From Tupaia tana (lineage: Eukaryota > Chordata > Mammalia > Scandentia > Tupaiidae), in NCBI GenBank assembly GCA_026018925.1, contig JAKSZU010000013.1:80943791-81007790 (forward strand): a DNA stretch of 64,000 bases. Reading direction: 5' to 3'. The position numbers were made by a program, and so were the translations under genes. This document shows positions 1-10,290 of this stretch, piece by piece. Position 1 is the first letter of the stretch. Every line of letters starts with the position of its first letter. The notes beneath the pieces were generated by a model. The model worked only from the letters and a program-made list of their open reading frames with translations, did not search any database and was not told the origin of the DNA.

Positions 1-815
1 TAAGAGGGGAACTTTGGCACCACTTTAATGGCCAATAGATGAAATGCTTAAAAACTTACTGCCTGAATTACAAACGTTTTGTTTTATTCCAAAAATGTCA
101 GAAATTCATTTTGTAGGAAAATGACATGTGCATATATGCTAGTTATAAAACTACTAACATATAAACATATATTCTATCCAGGTATAGACACATTAACAAT
201 TATTTCTACATTCACAAACTAGAAGGAAATAAGTATTGTTGGCAATACTTATTTCTGAGCAAGTGGAATATGAACTTTGGTTCATTTTTATTTGTCTATA
301 ATTCTAATCTTTGTGTAATACATATGAATAAAAACAAATAATTTTTAGACAAATATATGGAATTTGGAATTTTGTGAGCTTGGAGACTTCATTTTCCCTC
401 TTAAAATTTTTGTAACTTTTCCTTATGCTTACCCTCTTACTGGGCTGTAATTTTATTTTATAGATAGTAGAAAGGACATTCAATTTATTTCAACTAATCC
501 CTTATTTTTCCCACTTAAGTTCTTCCAATTAATCCTCTATTATTGGTTACTTAATTTTTCCAATGAATTGCCTAACACCAGATATACAGGTTATTTCAGC
601 TTTACTTTGTCACAAATAGGAAAGCAAAAAAAGTACAAAATCAGGCTTATAATGCACCACTATTAGACTTATTTGGGAAAAAAAATAATGATTGCAAAAT
701 TTTCATTTTTTACCAAATCTTCATTTCAGCCACATCACTGTGCTGGTCAACACTCATTCATCAAACAGCTTTGGCCACCATCTTTTCAGTCATATCACCT
801 GGAATCCTAGCACAT
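1..815. other. AT-rich unique sequence
   Basis: No coding potential, RNA gene or recognisable repeat was seen in this stretch. It is AT-rich and has many stop codons in all frames. It could hold very old, unrecognisable repeat remains. Confidence 0.6.
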
Positions 816-1120
816 GAATATTCTCAACTGGATTGGTCTGAGAAGTATTTCATGATGGGTAAAGTCTTTTTACAAGTTAAATGAGAAATAGTGATTGACC
901 GTTTTAAAAAATAATTAGAATAATAATAATAATAATAATGATTGGGGAAAACATAGAAAAGATATTGAATGATGAAGCGGGGAGATTAATGTCTCTGTAT
1001 TGACTGACATGCATGGCATTCCCTTTTGTAAAAGCAATGTAATACACTGTAAAGTTATATGTAATCCAATGTAATATAAAGACGATTATAATGATAATAA
1101 AAAAATGCAAAAAAAAGAAT
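816..1120 (+). repeat. Family X retroposon, copy 1 (unassigned)
   Basis: This is one of four related copies in the window; the others start at 6499, 29231 and 29991. It opens with a block containing ctcaactggattggtctgag. An (AAT)n tract follows near 915-940, then a block containing tgactgacatgcatgg, and an A-rich tail. Copies 1 and 4 share one version of the central block, and copies 2 and 3 share another, which suggests two subfamilies. I see no obvious pol III boxes and no reading frame. The short minus-strand frames here are incidental. The family is not one I recognise. Confidence 0.7.
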
Positions 1121-1184
1121 AAAAGAACTAAAAGAGGGGAAGAATAAAGACGTATGTTTAGACAACTGTTACTTTAAAGCTGTC

Positions 1185-1644
1185 TAGGGCACAGTGGCAC
1201 AGTGTTTAAAGTCGTTGGATCCCACATGGATGAACAGCAGTTCAAGTCCCAGACCTAGTAGCTTGAAAAACTTCTAGCGTAATGGCTATGTCACTGGACT
1301 CCCATGTAGTCAACCACAGTTCAAGTCCCGGACCCAGTGGCTTAAATTCACGCCAGGCACGTGTGTGCGTGCCCAAGATCCCAAGAGAAGAATGGAGGAG
1401 AAGGGAGTGCAGCATGGTTATCACCCCCAGAAGGTGATTTCTCGCTTTCTGTCCCTCTGTCTCTGTCTCTCTGGTGAGCGTACACACCCTATAGTGAAAA
1501 CCTGTCCAAAAAATAAAAAGAAAGAAAAGAAAAACATGCTAGGTACATGTGCATGTGTGCATGCCCAAAATCCCAAAAGGAGAGAGAATTAGAGAAGGGA
1601 TTACAGTTTGACCATCCCTCTCCCAGCAGGGTGCTTTCTCACTT

Positions 1645-1689
<45 letters not shown>

Positions 1690-1846
1690 TTCTCTCTCTC
1701 CCTCCCTCCCTCCCTCCCTCCCTCCCTCCCTCCTTCTCCCCTCTTCCCTCTTCCCTCTTCCCTCTTCCTTCTTCCCTCTTCCTCTCTCTCTCTCTTTCTC
1801 ACCCCAACAAGTGCATGCACCCTCTGGCAAAAATGTTTTTTTAAAA
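1185..1846 (+). repeat. Composite tRNA-derived SINE (SINE-B head, SINE-A, SINE-A body)
   Basis: Three SINE pieces follow one another on the same strand. A SINE-B-type tRNA head lies at about 1185-1265. A nearly complete SINE-A lies at about 1272-1510, with an A-box-like segment tagcgtaatgg and a B-box-like segment agttcaagtcc. A second SINE-A body without its tRNA head lies at about 1537-1846. The last piece carries a greatly expanded CT tract. The arrangement may be a dimer or trimer copied as one unit, or successive insertions into older tails. No clean outer TSD was found. Confidence 0.75.
1638..1800. repeat. Pyrimidine-rich microsatellite (CT/CCCT/CTTC)
   Basis: About 160 bp consist almost entirely of C and T, in CT, CCCT and CCCTCTT units. 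This is an expansion of the CT-rich block normal in SINE-A. The open reading frames over it are low-complexity artefacts. Confidence 0.9.
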
Positions 1847-2981
1847 ATCAGAATACTGTCTGATTTTATTGAGCATTCTTGAGAGTATGAGGGACTATAA
1901 ACTATTACAAGGAAACTTCCATCACCTTACTCTTCGCCCTCTCCCTTCCTCTCCCCTATTTGTAGACAACATCCCAGATTAAATGGCCACCATGATGTCT
2001 CCTGACACCTTACAAACATTTTTATGTTAAAGTTGGTATATTCCAAATAGTCTCCTTCATATAATAAGTCTACTCTATCAGTTATAGAGCTCTAAGCTGC
2101 CTGTTACCCTGAATTAAATTGATTCAAGCAATATGGCAATTGGTTATTTCGTTTAAGTCCAGAGGTCAATCTTCTTTGTTCCTTGATTCCATAAAATGGC
2201 AACATCATCAAGAACCCAGATTCCTTCCACCTTCCCACTCTTTAGACTCAGTGTATAAGTTTCGTGCCCTGACCAAAGCTTGCATTATTAGAAAGTGGCT
2301 GCCAACAATCGGAACAAAAAAATCCTCCTTGTTCATCCCCAAAGAGAGTAAGAAAATTGGTCTCCTAACCATGGAATATAAGACTTCTATTTAATCTGAT
2401 TTGACCAATTTAAGGCACGCATTTAAATTACATTGTTCGATCATCCTAGACTGAGTAAGTAGGTGTTACCTGTACAGCTGGAAAGGTAATATCTTAATAA
2501 AACCAGAGTTATCTTAGGGAAGAGGAGAAGAGAAGGCAAGTTTTCTAGGAAGCCCACAGGGTCCAATGTAACCATGTTGCATTTCCTCCTATGAGCCTTT
2601 CATTTCACAGTGGTGGCATTATCCAGTTAACTTTTGTCCCTTCACCTTTCTGAATTTTCCAGTTGAGTTAAAGTTTGGTAATGAAGAACTCCAAATCCAA
2701 AGGCCATGGTTCATTTACCCACTGTATCCAAACCCCATCACCAGTTTTGCTGCTTTCTTCCTTTGTGAAAAAATTTCATGAACTTAAATACATTTTTTAA
2801 GTTCTCTGTGTTTATCCCTACAACTGTCCAATGGGGAAGTCACCATACCCACTTTATGGAGCTATTATATTGATTCTATAATACCCACGAAGTGATGGCA
2901 TAGAATGGTGGTTTAGTAGTTGTTCATTTTTTTCATAAATACTAGTAAGTTCATTGCACATAAAAGAGTGACTGATCTTTC
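1847..2981. other. Unique sequence, nothing recognised
   Basis: About 1.1 kb shows no recognised repeat, RNA gene or convincing coding frame. A 91-codon plus-strand frame at 2119-2394 has no recognisable domain and no flanking gene structure. Confidence 0.55.
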
Positions 2982-3170
2982 CAGTGGTTCTGACAGCATG
3001 GTCCACTTGATCAGTAAGCATCAGCATCACCTGAGAACTTATAAGAAATGCAAATGTTCCGAACTCACAGCCAACCCACTTATTCAGAAACTGGGTGTGT
3101 GGTCCTGCAATCTGGGTTTTAACAAGCCTTACCAATGATCCTGAAGTACACTCAAGTTTGAGAACCAAGG
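2982..3170. mobile_element. MER5A-type hAT MITE
   Basis: The element opens with a form of cagtggttct and ends with tttgagaacca. These are the inverted termini of the MER5A group of non-autonomous hAT-Charlie elements. Internal segments agcatcagcatcacctgag and caatctgggttttaacaag match what I remember of the family. It is fossil and non-coding. Its orientation is opposite to the copy at 58052. Confidence 0.8.
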
Positions 3171-3194
3171 CTTAACACCAACTCTACCTCCAGA

Positions 3195-3660
3195 CAAACT
3201 TCATAGTCACCTTTCCCAGAAAATTCTCTGCAATCATTAATCAAAATACCTTCCCTCTTGTTCTCTCTCCCTGGGGTGCTCCCACTACCATATCTCTATG
3301 TTCAAGACCTAAATGCCAACGTGTACTGCTGTCCTTTCTGCCTGAGATGCTCTCTTTGCAGGGTTGGGTCTTCCTCTTTTCCGAGGTCTCAGACCAAATG
3401 CCACTCCTTCAAAGAGATTTTCCCAGGCAACTGGGTGTAAAATATCCTGAGTCTTTCTGTCATATTACACTTCTATTCCTTACCATAGCATTTATCATTA
3501 TCTACATTTGTTATTTGATTGTCTACCTCTACCCAATAAACTATAAGAACCAAAAAGTCAGTAACCTGATCTATTCACACTATGTAGATACTTAGCACCT
3601 AAAATAATGCCTGGAAAAAAAAGGTGCTCAATAAATATTTATTGCATGAATGAATAGATG
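3195..3660 (+). mobile_element. L2 LINE 3' end
   Basis: The 3' terminus ggtgctcaataaatatttat followed by tgaatgaat is the hallmark of L2 3' ends. Upstream are typical L2 segments such as the cttcctcttttccgaggtct region and actccttcaaagagatttt. No intact reading frame remains. Confidence 0.8.
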
Positions 3661-4254
3661 AAAAGGCAGTGACTTTATCGTGCTGCTAATATAAAGGCTA
3701 ACTGAGCTATATCATATTTCTCACATGATACAAATCATCATGTTATGAAACAAGGAGACTCAGAAATCTTTATTCTGATGTCATAGAATTAGAGTTCCAA
3801 CAAGCAAGAAGTTATAGTTCCTTTCCTCCTCTCTATAAGCAGGTAGGACACCAGCCAGCCATTTGTGTTCACTCTTATTTGAAGCTATTCAAGACTTTCC
3901 CCATGATCTTGGTGGTTTATTTGTTGAATTACCCCAACAACTCAGAAAGTACTTCACCCCCTATGTTAAGCCCCATTTCCTGATGTCCTGATGCTTCTAG
4001 AAATGGAGAACAATTTGTCAATCTCTACCTTATAATACCCCTTATGGACATAAAAAGGAGTAATAAAGTCAATCCTAAACTTTCTCTTTCCAGAGAAACT
4101 GACTCCAGCTCCCTTCAACATGCCTCCAAGGGTACATTTTAAAGTGTCTGATGCTATTCTGTGGAGCCTCTCCAGATTGTTCTTATTATTTACAAAATGA
4201 GGACACTCAAACTGGGAGCAATGATAAGAAAGAGTCAGAGCAGTTTTTCCCATT
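3661..4254. other. Unique sequence
   Basis: I see nothing identifiable apart from ordinary AT-rich sequence. The overlapping 127-codon minus-strand frame at 3966-4349 has no recognisable domain and is judged spurious. Confidence 0.5.
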
Positions 4255-4490
4255 AAATTAGAGGTGCTTCCAAAATCTTTGCTGCAGTGACAAAATCTGA
4301 AAATATTACTACATGGGTCCAACTCCCTACTAAGGTACTTATAAGCCATGTGCTTAAAACGAGTTGATTAATCCTTCTGATGCTTTCTTCAAAACCTCTA
4401 AAATAGGAGTTCTTACTCCTCAAGATTTTTGTAACAATCACATGAGAAAACACATATGAATATACATAAAATGTAAAGTGTTTTCCAAGC
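4255..4490 (+). repeat. MIR SINE (degraded)
   Basis: The order of segments (ttgattaatccttctgatgc, then a calm middle, then catgtaaag-like acataaaatgtaaagtg) follows the MIR consensus in sense orientation, at low similarity. Confidence 0.5.
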
Positions 4491-4840
4491 CTACGTGATA
4501 GTTTAAAAGGACACTGCTTTTCACTTCTCTTTAAGAAACCAGTGGATCCAGAAGTCTATTAATTGACCCTATGTTGTATAAAGAAAGAAATGGAACCAAC
4601 TCTAAGAGAGGACACTAACCTCATCCCCACAAGCAATCTTAAGGTTCCACCTAGAATAAAAGCAGGGCCTATGCTCCTAAGTTCCTTTAGTTCATTATCA
4701 GAAAGCACTGAACACTATTTGTTAAACTTCACAGGAAAAGGGGTATGTCTAATTTCCTGAGAAGAGTTATTTTGTATATCAAGGAAAATCTGAATACATA
4801 GCTTAGTTGCAAACAGTATGATCTCTTATTAAGAAAATAG
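4491..4840. other. Unique sequence
   Basis: About 350 bp with no identifiable feature. Confidence 0.5.
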
Positions 4841-6069
4841 ACTCCAATCAAAACAGCATGGTATTGGCACAAAAACAGACAGGTGGACCAATGGAATAGA
4901 AAGGATACACCAGAAATAAACCCAACGCTTACAGCCAACTGATTTTTGACAAAGAATACCAGTCAATCCATTGGGAAAAGGAAAACCTCTTTAGTAAATG
5001 CTGCTGGGAAAACTGGGTATCCATCTGCAGAAAGAAGAAACTGAATCCCCATCTTTCACCATTAACAAAAATCAACTCAAAATGGACCAAAGCTATGAAC
5101 CTAAGACCTCAAATTATAAAATTACTGGTGGAAAATACTGGGGAAAATCTGGGAGACATTTGGGTAGGCAAAGACTTCTTAAATAAGACCCCCAAAGCAT
5201 AGGCAAAAATCCCTAAAATAGACAAGTGGGACTATAATCAGACTATGAAGTTTCTGCACAGCGAAGAACACAGTAATTAGTGTGAATCAACAAACCTCAG
5301 AATGGGAGAATATTTTTGTAAAATATGCCTCAGACAAGGGACTGATAACCAGAATATACATGGAACTCAAGGAGCTTATTCAAGAAAAATGATTAACCTA
5401 ATTAAAAGATGGATAAAAGAACTGAACAAAAATCTCCTTAAGGAAGACATATGAACAACCAAAAACCGTATGTGGAAATGCTCAACATCTCTCATCATAA
5501 GGGAATAAGGGAGATGCAGATTAAAACTACAATGAGATACCACCTATGCCCTGTCAGAATGGCAAAGATTAAAAAAAAAAAAAAAAAAAAGTGATAAACC
5601 TTGGCAGGGATGTGGTGAAAGAAGAACTCTCCAATACTGTTGGTGAGAATGTAAACTGGTTCAGCCACTATGGAAAACAATATGGAGGTTCTGCAAAGAT
5701 CTACAAGTAGAACTACTATTTGATCCAGCAATCCCACTTCTGGTATCTACGCAAAGGACAGGAGAATGCTCAGTCAGAAAAGCGCTTGCACATCAGTGTT
5801 TATTGCAGCATTATTCACAATAGCTAAGTCATGGAACCAACCCAAATGTCCACAAATGGATAAATGGATGGAAAAACTGTGACACATATACTCTATGGAA
5901 TATTATTCAGCTATTAAAAACAAGGCCCTGGCATCTGATAGAAAGTGGTTGAATATGGAGGAATATGAGTGAAGCAAGCCAGGATGTTAAAGAAAGATAT
6001 TGTATGTATCCACTTAATATATACCAACTATCCCCACTTTATGGTAGAGATCAAAATATTGGAGGGTAT

Positions 6070-6335
6070 TGGGACCAGCAGTTAGCGTAATGGCTATGTC
6101 GCTGGACTCCCACGTAGTCGGCCGCGGTTCGAGTCCCGGACCCGGCGGCTTAAACTCACGCCGGGCGCGTGTGCGTGCGTGCCCAAGATCCCGAGAGGAG
6201 AATGGAGGAGAAGGGATTGCGGTGTGGCCATCCCCCCTGGGGGGTGATTTCCTGCTTTCTATCTCTCTGTCTCTCTCTGTCTGTCTGGCGAGCGCACGCG
6301 CCCTATAGCAAAAACCTCTCCAAAAAAAAAAAAAA
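6070..6335 (+). repeat. SINE-A, young CpG-rich copy with perfect 17-bp TSD
   Basis: This full-length copy begins gggaccagcagttagcg. It has a tRNA-derived head, a CpG-rich body, a (CTCTGT)n-like block, the segment cgccctatagcaaaaacctc and poly(A). It is flanked by identical 17-bp duplications, aaaatattggagggtat, at 6053-6069 and 6336-6352. This shows clean insertion into the L1. It keeps many CpG sites (cggccgcgg, cccggcggc, cgccgggcgcg), the opposite of the decayed copies elsewhere, so it is probably one of the youngest insertions here. Confidence 0.95.
6083..6136 (+). promoter_or_regulatory. Internal pol III promoter (A and B boxes) of SINE-A
   Basis: TAGCGTAATGG at 6083-6093 fits the A-box pattern TRGYNNARNNG. 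GGTTCGAGTCC at 6126-6136 is a perfect B box. The spacing is right for a type 2 internal promoter inherited from a tRNA. This is the best preserved promoter among the copies. Whether it is transcribed cannot be seen from sequence. Confidence 0.8.
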
Positions 6336-6498
6336 AAAATATTGGAGGGTATAGAAGAAGTGAAAATAGTTAGGGATGCTGAAGACAGTGTGAAATGAGG
6401 CAGAAGAAGTGGAGAGTATAGAGAAGGCTAGCAAGAGAACAGAGAGGCATGACATTAGTGGGACACAGAAATGGTTTACTATCTGTTGATGACTAGAT

Positions 6499-6800
6499 GT
6501 ATAGTATTGTCAACTGGATTGGTCTGAGAAGTATTTCATGTTGGGGAAATTCTTTTTTCAAGCCAAATGATATATAGTGATCGAATGTTTTAAAAAATAA
6601 TGATAAATAATAATAATCTGAAAAAAAATGATGAAAAGCTATTTGATGATGATGATGTGGACAGTAATGCCTTTGTCTTGACTGATATGCATGGTAATCA
6701 TGCTGTAAAAAGAAGTGTAATACTGTAAATATATATGTGATTCAATGTAGTAGAAAAAAGATAATGATAATAATAAATATAATTAAATTTTAAAAGATTG
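6499..6800 (+). repeat. Family X retroposon, copy 2
   Basis: It starts gtatagtattgtcaactgg, the same 5' end as the copy at 29231, which indicates a defined element terminus. Then come ggtctgagaagtatttcatg, an (AAT)n tract, gatgaaaagctatttgatga, tgactgatatgcatggtaat, and a tail rich in gataataataaat and A. It shares its central block with the copy at 29231. No clear TSD was found. Confidence 0.75.
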
Positions 6801-6818
6801 GGAAAAAAAGAGATTCCT

Positions 6819-7008
6819 GGGGCCATCAGGTGGTGTGGTGGTTAAAGGTGTTGGACTTCCATATGGCCCACCACAGTTCGAGTTCCATACCTGGTGACTT
6901 GCTTTCTCATTTTTTCCTCTCTCTGTCTTTCTCTAATCAACTGGAAAATAATAATAATAATAATAATAGTGAATAAAGTTAAATAAAATAATTCTTTTAA
7001 AAAAAGAG
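6819..7008 (+). repeat. SINE-B, full short form with TSD
   Basis: It begins ggggccatcaggtggtgtgg and has a B-box-like agttcgagttcc. A short CT block follows, then (AAT)n and the conserved AT-rich tail with gaataaagttaaataaaat and aattctt. TSDs of 10 bp, agagattcct, lie at 6809-6818 and 7009-7018. It sits directly after family X copy 2. Confidence 0.9.
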
Positions 7009-7018
7009 AGAGATTCCT

Positions 7019-7904
7019 CTTCATAGTAAATGTTGTGGTCATGAGGATGCACTAATTACAGAGAGAAATTGATGAAAGGCACCAGGTACCACTCTGAAAT
7101 CCATTATTTCCTTCTGCTGAGGCAACATCCCCCATAGGCTCTTTCTAGCCAAGGACAACTTGGCAGGATTAGTTAGCTTATCTACCCATTCCTGAAAGAG
7201 ATGCAGGACTCCTCTACTGGCTCATTTGGGTTCAAGATTACCCTCCTTGCCAAACATCCCTTGGATTGTATGGCCGTCAGAGACACTTCCACCCATCTTC
7301 CCTACCTGTATCCTTAGAGCAAGTTATACCTCCATCATAATCTGACAGCTCTGACAGCCTTCTCCAGTCCCACTCCGATTTCTCTTAAAATTTTTGGCAT
7401 CCTTTTCTTGGAGTATCCTGACTAACACTAAACAAGACAAGAAGGAAAAGCCCACTTTTCAAAGAACATTCATATCTACAGTCACATGTATCCCTTATGA
7501 TAAATTACACAAAAGGGAAATTGTAGTCCCCACTGCTTGAATGACTCAGCCAAGATCTATTTCCACATTATTTCAACAGCTTTTCCATTGGCTAAACATC
7601 CTTGCTCAGCCTTCGGAAGAAAACCTTCTAATTTGCTTTCTCTTTTTGTTATTATTTTCCTTTCATAAACAATAACATCCACAATGTATTAAGCAGGAAC
7701 TATGCTTTTGTATATATTCAATTTTTTATTTAATCCTCACACATTTCAGCAAGGTTAAGTATTACTCTTTTTTTTGTATGTGGGGAAACTTGAAGATGTT
7801 ACATGTCATGTGTTATATGAAAGGAGAGAAGGTTAATTCTCTCCTTGACAAGGATGGATGAGGCTCCAACATGCCTATAGTTAAGGCATTGCCACTTCAT
7901 GGCA
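7019..7904. other. Mostly unique sequence with a possible MIR remnant
   Basis: About 890 bp without a gene. The portion near 7660-7800 (tttaatcctcacacatttca, then gtggggaaacttgaag) looks like a faint minus-strand MIR. Nothing else was recognised. Confidence 0.45.
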
Positions 7905-8388
7905 TCATTGCAAACCAATATTTTTGAACAGGGCACTCTTTTACACTGCAGATGGGAATATAAATTTACAACCATTTTCGAAAAAAGTATGAAGATTTCT
8001 CTAAAAACTAAAAATAGAATTGCCATATGATTCAGCAGTCCCACTACTAGTAATGCATCTAAAGAAAAAGAAATCAGTATGCCAGAAAGATATCTATGCT
8101 CCAGTGTTTATTGCAGCCATATTTTCAATAGCCAAGATATGAAAGCAACCTACGTGTTCATCAACACATGACTGGATAAAGAAAATGTAGTAGATATGGT
8201 ATACACAATGGACTACTATGCAGTCATTAAAAATGATGAAATTCAGTTACATAAGGTTAAATGGGTGAGCCTGGAGGACATGATGTCAAGTGGTATATTA
8301 TTTGTTTTTGCTCATATATGGAAATTGGAAAAAAAATGGCTTCATAAAAGTAGAGAAATGTAAATAACCACTAAGCACTGGAAAATGT

Positions 8389-8403
8389 GGGGGGGGGGGG
8401 GGG
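8389..8403. repeat. Homopolymer G15 inside L1
   Basis: Fifteen consecutive G residues lie where L1 3' UTRs commonly carry a G-rich polypurine tract. It is a likely slippage expansion of that tract. Confidence 0.85.
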
Positions 8404-8481
8404 CGGGATATAGGGATATTAACAGAAACAAAAGTGCAGATAGAAGGAACAATATCTATTATTACAAAATACAGTAGGGAG

Positions 8482-8739
8482 GGACCAACAGTTGGCATAA
8501 TGGCTATGTCGCTGGACTCCCATGTAGTCGACCGCAGTTCGAGTCCCAGACCCAGTGGCTTAAACTCACACTGGGCACAAGTGCGTGCATGCCCAAGATT
8601 ACAAGAGGAGAATGGAGGAGAAGGGACTGTGGTGTGGCCATCCCCCTGGGGGGTGATTTCTTGTTTTCTGTCTCTCTGTCTCTCTCTGTATTTCTGATGA
8701 GCGCACATACCCTATAGCAAAAAAACTCTCAAAAAAAAA
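8482..8739 (+). repeat. SINE-A with TSD, inserted in L1
   Basis: The head ggaccaacagttggcataat, B box gttcgagtccc, body and poly(A) are present. The TSD agtagggag lies at 8473-8481 and 8740-8748. It lies in the same orientation as its L1 host. CpG sites are partly decayed, so it is older than the copy at 6070. Confidence 0.93.
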
Positions 8740-8812
8740 AGTAGGGAGAATGTGGTTAATAATAACTTATTGCATATAATGTTATAAAATGGTTCAGATA
8801 ATGGGTATACTA

Positions 8813-8892
8813 TTGGGTTGTTGGAAAAGTCATGATGCATTTTTGCATAGAAAAACATGAAAAAATGTATCATGACATTTCCAATGACCCAA
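8813..8892. mobile_element. 80-bp mariner-type MITE with TA duplication
   Basis: It is an 80-bp palindromic element with about 36-bp inverted ends, ttgggttgttggaaaagtca on the left and the matching complement on the right. I count 5 differences over 36 positions. TA flanks both sides (8811-8812 and 8893-8894), the target duplication of Tc1/mariner elements. Size and design resemble the primate MADE1 MITE, but the terminal sequence differs. It lies inside the L1 3' UTR. Confidence 0.85.
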
Positions 8893-8990
8893 TAATTACC
8901 CTATTTTAATCATTACTCACTGTATTTGTACACTAAAAAAATCACATCATAATTTTCTAAGTAAAGAACCAACACTCGGAACTCTAATCT

Positions 8991-9011
8991 AGTGCTAGTA
9001 ATACTAGCACT
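8991..9011. repeat. Perfect short palindrome
   Basis: Two 10-bp arms, agtgctagta and tactagcact, are exact complements around one base. It is possibly incidental. Confidence 0.6.
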
Positions 9012-9419
9012 AATAATACAAATCATTTTACTAATCACTTCTACATTTATTAAGAAGTGGAAGGGGTGGGGTGGGGGGGAGGGGGTCCATCAATACTCCC
9101 TACTTCAGGAGTTTGGAGACCAGAGTTGGGGAAAGGAACAGGGTTGATAGGTGCTGACAAGGATAGACAAGGATAGACAAGGATAAAGATGGTTCATCTG
9201 CTCCCAACTGCTTATCTCAGGTTGCAGAAGAGTTGAATGTGGCTGTACTCCAAGGGTCCTCATTTAAAAAAAGAAAAAGAAAAAAGTATGAAAAAAGTTA
9301 CTTTTTATTTAGGAGATTGCCAACAAATAATTTCCCAAATAATCCTCTGAAAATCATTAGGATACAAAACTCAGCTCCCAGTCATGGAATTGGGAAGAAA
9401 GTATTTGACATTCAAGGTC
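9012..9419. other. Unique sequence with a short tandem repeat
   Basis: About 400 bp without a gene. It contains a G-rich patch at about 9060-9085 and three perfect 10-bp units, gacaaggata, at 9156-9185. Nothing else was recognised. Confidence 0.6.
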
Positions 9420-9725
9420 TCCCATGATCCAGTTCTTAGCCACCTCCCAGCTTCATGTCCCCTCATCTGTTTCACCTGATGCTTCTACACAACAGCATCC
9501 GTACACCTCTGCACATTCCACTGTCTAGTTGACCCTTCTCCTCTCCCTCTGTCTAACTCTTACTCATTCCTCAAGAACTCAGCTCAGCCACCATATACTT
9601 CAGGAAGTCTTGCTCAACACTCAGAGAACAATCAGAGGGACCCCTTCTCTAGGCTCCTCTAATCCCATTGCTTATCTCACCTCAATATTTCCCTTATTGT
9701 ATTGAGATTATCTCACACCAGGAAT
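9420..9725 (+). mobile_element. L2 LINE fragment
   Basis: Segments such as ttcctcaagaactcagctca, aggaagtcttgctcaaca and ccattgcttatctcacctca follow the L2 3' region in sense orientation. The copy is decayed and non-coding. Confidence 0.65.
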
Positions 9726-9824
9726 ACAGACAGAATTTTCTTCCTTAAAACATCAACCATACCACACAATTGCTACAAAAAATGTTGCAAGAGGGGTCCA
9801 TGACAGGTAAAATAATAACAAGGC

Positions 9825-10290
9825 TCGGGCTCTGGACTTTAAGCCCTAAATGGTCTAGTTTCTGATCTTCTCTCCAAACGCCCCCTTGGGCTCTTGCTTA
9901 CTAACTTCATACTACTCTTACCTGTTCAACTCCATCAGCATGCCAGCCCCTTTCACATGCTAAGACTTCCTCAACTCTTAGCAGAGTCAGTCCTTTTTAT
10001 TCTCCAGGTGGTTACTTGAATGTTGACTTCTTAAATGTGACTTCTATCACCATATCTACAACTGGCATTCTCTCTTCCTGCTTCCTTCTCCTTTTCATTA
10101 TAGTCCCAGAACATTATAATTAAGGTATTTATTTGTTTGTTTGTCATTTAATGCTTTATGTTGGTAGAACATACTTCCTCAAAGGATTCTTAATGCTTCT
10201 TGAGAGTAAGGATCCAGGCTATTAAATTCTATATACCAGAGTGCATGATGTACAAATGTGTCCTCAAATTTGCTAAATAAATGAATAAAC
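9825..10290 (+). mobile_element. L2 LINE fragment, second copy
   Basis: Segments tggtctagtttctgatcttc, catgccagcccctttcacat and ttcttgagagtaagg follow the order of an L2 3' region. Similarity is lower than in the copy just upstream. Confidence 0.55.

Larger units (their letters stand above)
4841..6485 (+). mobile_element. L1 LINE, ORF2 C-terminus and 3' region, SINE-interrupted
   Basis: The sequence aaaacagcatggtattggca and the following text decode, with breaks, to the C-terminal part of L1 ORF2. The familiar run through the 'actggtggaaaatactgggg' region and 'cagcaatcccacttctggta' to 'tggaatattattcagctatt' is present. The frame is broken by stops and shifts, so the copy is dead. A SINE-A at 6070-6335 splits it, and the L1 resumes at 6353. 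The exact 3' boundary, near 6450-6485, is unclear. It resembles an L1 subfamily of middle age (L1MA/L1PB-like, from memory). Confidence 0.85.
7905..8960 (+). mobile_element. L1 LINE 3' region, broken by a SINE-A and a mariner MITE
   Basis: Typical L1 3' text includes ttgccatatgattcagcagt, ccagtgtttattgcagccat, tgaccaagaaa-like ggataaagaaaatgtag, and the 3' UTR portion attaccctattttaatcatt. The coding frame is destroyed. Insertions at 8482-8739 (SINE-A) and 8813-8892 (MITE) interrupt it, and both must postdate the L1. Confidence 0.85.

Noticed and set aside
6070..6140. Functional tRNA gene
   Set aside because: A and B boxes are present, but the acceptor and anticodon stems cannot be paired into a normal cloverleaf. 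The unit continues into a SINE body with poly(A) and TSD.
8991..9011. Operator-like palindrome
   Set aside because: The 21-bp palindrome is perfect but isolated in repeat-rich DNA, with no gene nearby. A palindrome of this size is not rare enough to claim function.
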